Below, in pieces: positions 15,771 to 18,598 of a stretch of DNA of 18,598 bases (position 1 is the first letter of the stretch; each line of letters begins with the position of its first letter). Origin of the DNA: Bordetella parapertussis (GTDB lineage Bacteria > Pseudomonadota > Gammaproteobacteria > Burkholderiales > Burkholderiaceae_B); the NCBI GenBank assembly GCA_943331855.1, contig CALQNE010000034.1, positions 1 to 18,598 of the forward strand, given 5' to 3'. The notes below the pieces were generated by a model. The model made no database searches. It was not told the origin of the DNA and saw nothing but the letters and a program-made list of their open reading frames with translations. The position numbers were made by a program, and so were the translations under genes.

Positions 15771-16118
15771 ATGACAATGCTTGATCTAGCTCAACGGACC
15801 GAAGCTATAGAACTGCAGACGATGCAGGCCTCCGCTGCGCAAGCGTGCCGGTTTTTAAAAGTGTTGGCCAACCCTGATCGCCTGTTGATTCTGTGCCAAC
15901 TCACTCAGGGCGAACGGCGTGTCGGTGAGCTTGAAGCCCTGTTAGGCATCACCCAGCCAACCCTTTCACAGCAGTTAACGGTGTTGCGTGAAGAGCAACT
16001 CGTCAGCACCCGTCGTGAGGGCAAAAATATTTTTTACCAATTTTCTAGCCCACCAGCCTTGGCCGTCATGAAAGTGCTCTACGCAGAATTCTGCACTCAC
16101 CTAGAGGATAAGCAATGA
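15771..16118 (+). CDS. bigR: ArsR-family sulfide/persulfide-responsive repressor (BigR-like)
   Basis: A 115-residue winged helix-turn-helix repressor with the ArsR pattern: L-A-N-P-D-R-L-L-I-L (about 32-41), recognition helix T-Q-P-T-L-S-Q-Q-L-T-V-L (61-72), and a wing with R-R-E-G-K-N-I-F-Y (81-89). Cysteines stand at 42 and 108, exactly the numbers of the two BigR cysteines that form a disulfide or polysulfide link and release DNA; a third Cys is at 26. No metal-site C-x-C motif of arsenic or cadmium sensors is seen. The ribosome site before ATG 15771 is poor; a second in-frame ATG follows at 15777. The stop overlaps the next gene (ATGA at 16115-16118), so the repressor is co-transcribed with the two YeeE-like halves and probably represses itself. 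Confidence 0.92.
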   Translation: MTMLDLAQRTEAIELQTMQASAAQACRFLKVLANPDRLLILCQLTQGERRVGELEALLGITQPTLSQQLTVLREEQLVSTRREGKNIFYQFSSPPALAVMKVLYAEFCTHLEDKQ

Positions 16119-16552
16119 ATATCGACTGGTCACACTTCACCCCATGGGCCTCGCTTTCGGGTGGTGTCTTGCTCGGACTGGCTTCAGCCTTATTTATTTT
16201 GCTAAACGGCCGCATATTAGGCATCAGCGGCATCCTCGGCGGACTCATCCCGCCAAAGCGTGTCGACGCACTTTGGCGACTTGCCTTTCTTGCCGGGCTA
16301 TTCGCTTCACCTTGGGTTTTCAAGGCACTTGCGCCCACAAGTTTCCTGAGCGCTCCCCGTATCGATGCCAACGTCATTTTGCTCATCATCGCAGGTTTAC
16401 TGGTTGGCCTTGGCACGCGTTATGGATCGGGCTGTACCAGCGGACATGGGGTGTGTGGTTTGGCCCGCCTCTCGCCTCGCTCATTCGTTGCAACGCTCGC
16501 CTTTATGGCAGCAGGTTTTGCGATCGTCTTTGTTGCCCGTCACCTTTTATAA
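16115..16552 (+). CDS. Half-size YeeE/YedE-family membrane protein (PmpA-like)
   Basis: A 145-residue inner-membrane protein with about four hydrophobic segments. It holds the conserved Y-G-S-G-C-T-S-G-H-G-V-C-G-L-A-R-L-S segment (about residues 105-122), with the Gly-Cys motif that in YeeE proteins handles sulfane sulfur. It corresponds to one half of the full-length YeeE seen at 4725-5726. It overlaps the end of bigR by four bases and is followed ten bases later by the second half-protein, so the two probably assemble as a heterodimer. In BigR operons such proteins have been proposed to move sulfite, thiosulfate or another sulfur compound; the cargo here is not known. Confidence 0.88.
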   Translation: MNIDWSHFTPWASLSGGVLLGLASALFILLNGRILGISGILGGLIPPKRVDALWRLAFLAGLFASPWVFKALAPTSFLSAPRIDANVILLIIAGLLVGLGTRYGSGCTSGHGVCGLARLSPRSFVATLAFMAAGFAIVFVARHLL

Positions 16553-16562
16553 GAGTCACCTC

Positions 16563-16973
16563 ATGCATCGTTTAAGCGAATTCCTCGTCGGGTTGCTTTT
16601 TGGCCTTGGTCTTTTACTGTCAGGCATGACCGATCCCGGCAAAGTGATCGGCTTTTTGGATCTCTTCGGTCAATGGGATCCTTCTCTGGGCTTTGTGATG
16701 GGTGGTGCAATCCTTGTTGGCTTTTTTGCCTTTGCCTTCGCAAAAAAACGTACCCGTAGTTTTTTAGGTGGCGCACTCACCTTGCCCACATCAAATATTA
16801 TCGACAAACGTTTGGTGATTGGCAGTCTACTTTTCGGTGCAGGCTGGGGTTTAGCAGGATTTTGCCCAGGCCCTGCATTAGTTTCGATGGCCGCCGGTCA
16901 AGAAAAAGCACTGATCTTTGTAGCTGCAATGGTGTTTGGCATGACAATCTTTGAGTTTGCCGAGCGCAAATGA
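16563..16973 (+). CDS. Half-size YeeE/YedE-family membrane protein (PmpB-like)
   Basis: A 136-residue membrane protein that begins at ATG 16563. The frame is open further upstream, but that part overlaps the previous gene and shows no family similarity, so the start at L-S-E-F-L-V-G-L-L-F-G is preferred. It carries the family's G-L-L-L-S-G-M-T-D-P-G-K-V-x-G-F-L-D segment (about residues 17-34) and G-A-G-W-G-L-A-G-F-C-P-G-P-A (about 95-108) with its single conserved cysteine. This is the partner of the preceding half-protein; together they give a YeeE-like unit with Cys in both halves. It is the last gene of the bigR transcript. Confidence 0.88.
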   Translation: MHRLSEFLVGLLFGLGLLLSGMTDPGKVIGFLDLFGQWDPSLGFVMGGAILVGFFAFAFAKKRTRSFLGGALTLPTSNIIDKRLVIGSLLFGAGWGLAGFCPGPALVSMAAGQEKALIFVAAMVFGMTIFEFAERK

Positions 16974-17065
16974 CCCGAGTATTTTGCTCAGCAGACCAAC
17001 TTCCTATGACGCATCGCAGCATTAATAATTTATTTCAAACATACCAATTCAAGCAAAAGCAGTCT

Positions 17066-17077
17066 AAGCATATGCTT
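17066..17077. promoter_or_regulatory. 12-base palindrome just upstream of the MFS gene
   Basis: AAGCATATGCTT is a perfect 12-base palindrome ending ten bases before the MFS start codon, in an AT-rich stretch without a clear ribosome binding site. It could be an operator for a dimeric repressor or overlap the promoter. There is no second copy nearby and no adjacent regulator gene, so the role is unproven. Confidence 0.3.
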
Positions 17078-17087
17078 TAATTATCTG

Positions 17088-18275
17088 ATGCAAAATCAAC
17101 ATAAGCTTTTCAATAAAAATCTCGTTCTTCTGATCGTTTGCCAAGGCATCTTTCTCACGAATAACGTCACATTCATTGCGATCAATGGCCTAGTGGGCTT
17201 GAGCCTTACTAGCGTCGCCTGGATCGCAACCCTACCCATCATGGGTTATGTCGTTGGCGGCGCACTCTCAACTTCGATTGTTGCAAAATATCAAAAGAAG
17301 CTGGGTCGCAAAAAATCATTTCAAACGGGCTTGATCGTCGCAATTCTCTCGTCCCTGGTCTGCGCCTATGCGGCTTACTCTAAAAACTTCTGGATACTGG
17401 TGGCGGGCACTGTCTTCGCGGGTTACTACAGCGCAAATGGGCAGCTGTATCGTTTTGCCGCGGCCGAACTCACACACATTAGTCTGCGCGAAAAAGCAGT
17501 GTCCTGGGTGCTGGCCGGTGGCATCATCGGGGCCGTCATCGGCCCTAATCTTGCAAACTGGACGCGCAACAGTTTTGACACACCGTTTTTAGGTGCATAC
17601 CTGACCCTGACCGTTGCAGGCTTCTTAGGATTGGCCGTGATGAACTTCATCCAATTCCCGGATGAAGTTGAGGTTAAAAAAGAATTGCCACCCGGTCGCC
17701 CTTTGTCTGAAATTTTGCGTCAACCTGTTTTTGTTGTTGCCGTCATTGGTTCAGCACTGGGTTACGGCGTGATGAACCTTTTAATGGCGGCCACACCACT
17801 GGCCATGCAAATGTGCGGCATGCCTTTTTCAGATACAGCCCTCGTGCTTGAATGGCATGTGATTGGCATGTTTGCGCCCGGATTTTTTACGGGATCACTG
17901 ATCAAACGCTTTGGTACAACCAAGATCATGGGTTTAGGCGTCATTCTTAACATCGGGTGTATTTTGATCGCGCTGATGGGAATTGATGTGTATCACTTCT
18001 TGATAGCGTCTTTCGTTCTGGGCGTTGGCTGGAACTTTCTGTTTACTGCAGCAACCAACCTTGCATTGACGGCCTACCGACCAGAAGAAAAAGACAAAGC
18101 GCAAGGGGCCATCAACTTTTTTGTATTCGTCACCATGATGATCACTTCATTTAGCTCGGGTGCCTTAGTAACCAGCAATGGCTGGTACTTCTTGAATGCG
18201 GGGTCGTTAATCCCTGTGTTGGTCACCGGCGCCGCTCTGGCCTGGCTCACACGCACCAAAAAAGCAACGATTTAA
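17088..18275 (+). CDS. Major facilitator superfamily transporter
   Basis: A 395-residue membrane protein with about 12 hydrophobic segments in two six-helix halves separated by a charged loop near residues 195-210. The loop between helices 2 and 3 reads K-Y-Q-K-K-L-G-R-K-K, a basic version of the MFS motif A (G-x-x-x-D-R-x-G-R-R). Helices 4-5 carry A-G-G-I-I-G-A-V-I-G-P-N-L-A, similar to the antiporter-type motif C. It could export a drug or metabolite or take up a small solute; the substrate cannot be named. The start at ATG 17088 has no strong ribosome site. It is a single-gene unit: 114 bases separate it from the sulfide operon and a terminator follows its stop by about 27 bases. Confidence 0.88.
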   Translation: MQNQHKLFNKNLVLLIVCQGIFLTNNVTFIAINGLVGLSLTSVAWIATLPIMGYVVGGALSTSIVAKYQKKLGRKKSFQTGLIVAILSSLVCAYAAYSKNFWILVAGTVFAGYYSANGQLYRFAAAELTHISLREKAVSWVLAGGIIGAVIGPNLANWTRNSFDTPFLGAYLTLTVAGFLGLAVMNFIQFPDEVEVKKELPPGRPLSEILRQPVFVVAVIGSALGYGVMNLLMAATPLAMQMCGMPFSDTALVLEWHVIGMFAPGFFTGSLIKRFGTTKIMGLGVILNIGCILIALMGIDVYHFLIASFVLGVGWNFLFTAATNLALTAYRPEEKDKAQGAINFFVFVTMMITSFSSGALVTSNGWYFLNAGSLIPVLVTGAALAWLTRTKKATI

Positions 18276-18302
18276 AAGCGGAAGCACTCGCGTCTACGCA
18301 TT

Positions 18303-18344
18303 AAAAAAGCCAAGATTCGTTTTATAGAATCTTGGCTTTTTTTT
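18303..18344. terminator. Strong bidirectional intrinsic terminator
   Basis: The arms 18303-18318 and 18327-18342 form a perfect 16-pair stem (core AAGCCAAGATTC / GAATCTTGGCTT) with an eight-base loop. A T-run of eight follows on the plus strand (18337-18344), and six A bases at the other foot give a T-run on the minus strand. It sits between two convergent genes and should stop both. Confidence 0.9.
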
Positions 18345-18355
18345 GATGGGTCAAC

Positions 18356-18598
18356 TTAAGTCGGTGACAACAGATGAATCACGCGACTCGCAATAAACTC
18401 TTTAGTCTTAGCACCATACGCTGCCATGTGCGGAGCAACTGAGTGAGCCTTCAGTGCGTCCATGCTTTCCCATTTCTCAATCACAACAAAAGTATCCGGG
18501 CCCCAAGGAGTTTGGATCGCAGGTGCATTTTCGGCATCAATCGCCGCACCGTATTCGATGCAACCCTTTTCGGCCTTCACTGCCGGAACATTCGCGCG
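18356..18598 (-). CDS. Antibiotic-biosynthesis-monooxygenase (ABM) domain protein, partial (5' end outside window)
   Basis: The frame is open from the window edge (18598) to the TAA at 18356-18358, giving 80 residues of the C-terminal part; a GTG at 18578-18580 is internal and not the start. The visible pattern is that of ABM-fold, YgiN-like proteins: a V-x-A-E-K-G-C-I-E-Y-G segment, then F-V-V-I-E-K-W-E-S-M-D-A-L-K-A-H and A-P-H-M-A-A-Y near the end. Such small dimeric alpha/beta-barrel proteins include quinol monooxygenases and haem-handling enzymes; many are uncharacterised. About 20-25 N-terminal residues are missing. It faces the MFS gene and shares its terminator. Confidence 0.85.
   Translation of the reverse strand, partial: RANVPAVKAEKGCIEYGAAIDAENAPAIQTPWGPDTFVVIEKWESMDALKAHSVAPHMAAYGAKTKEFIASRVIHLLSPT

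Noticed and set aside
16365..16562. Long upstream open frame joined to the second YeeE half-protein
   Set aside because: It lies over the first half-protein in another frame and shows no family features; the recognisable protein begins at ATG 16563.
1..18598. CRISPR array, insertion sequence, prophage or toxin-antitoxin system
   Set aside because: No direct-repeat array, transposase, integrase, terminal inverted repeats or typical toxin-antitoxin pair was seen on either strand.

Overview
The window looks like a chromosome segment from a betaproteobacterium, probably Burkholderiales and perhaps Alcaligenaceae-like. This rests on two orphan Bug/TctC-type periplasmic binding proteins, a TRAP carboxylate transporter set, an NADPH-linked 2-oxoacid oxidoreductase operon of the kind known from Azoarcus/Thauera relatives, and a BigR-type sulfide module. 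Base composition looks close to 50% GC by eye. The family placement is an inference. Coding density is high: the longest stretch without a gene is about 284 bases. I see no tRNA, rRNA, insertion sequence, integrase, CRISPR array or phage gene.

Layout. (1) 1-4669, plus strand: the 3' end of a ketopantoate reductase-like gene, a VOC-fold protein, then dctP, an SDR dehydrogenase, dctQ and dctM. This reads as an uptake-and-catabolism operon for an unknown, probably organic-acid, substrate. (2) 4725-6467, minus strand: a full-length YeeE/YedE sulfur-compound transporter and a LysE/RhtB exporter. (3) 6598-9707: a Bug protein and a D-2-hydroxyacid dehydrogenase on plus, converging on a second Bug protein on minus. 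(4) 9992-14726, plus: three genes joined by ATGA stop/start overlaps. They encode a GltD-like flavin/iron-sulfur NAD(P)H oxidoreductase, a fused gamma-alpha 2-oxoacid oxidoreductase subunit and the TPP-binding beta subunit. (5) 14796-16973: a sulfide/persulfide module. A Blh-type persulfide dioxygenase is divergent from a BigR-like ArsR repressor and two half-size YeeE/YedE proteins, with an AT-rich palindrome between the two arms. (6) 17088-18598: an MFS transporter, a strong bidirectional terminator, and the C-terminal part of a convergent antibiotic-biosynthesis-monooxygenase domain protein cut by the window edge.

How the genes fit together. Region 1 pairs high-affinity organic-acid uptake with NAD(P)-dependent oxidation. 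Region 4 would couple oxidative decarboxylation of a 2-oxoacid, most likely 2-oxoglutarate, to NADP reduction through flavin and iron-sulfur centres. Region 5 would sense sulfide or persulfide and oxidise or move it; the separate full-length YeeE in region 2 may add thiosulfate or other sulfur-compound transport. No wholly unknown system is evident. The most informative points are the kor-type operon, the BigR module with Cys at the two expected positions, and the SDR gene placed inside the TRAP set.
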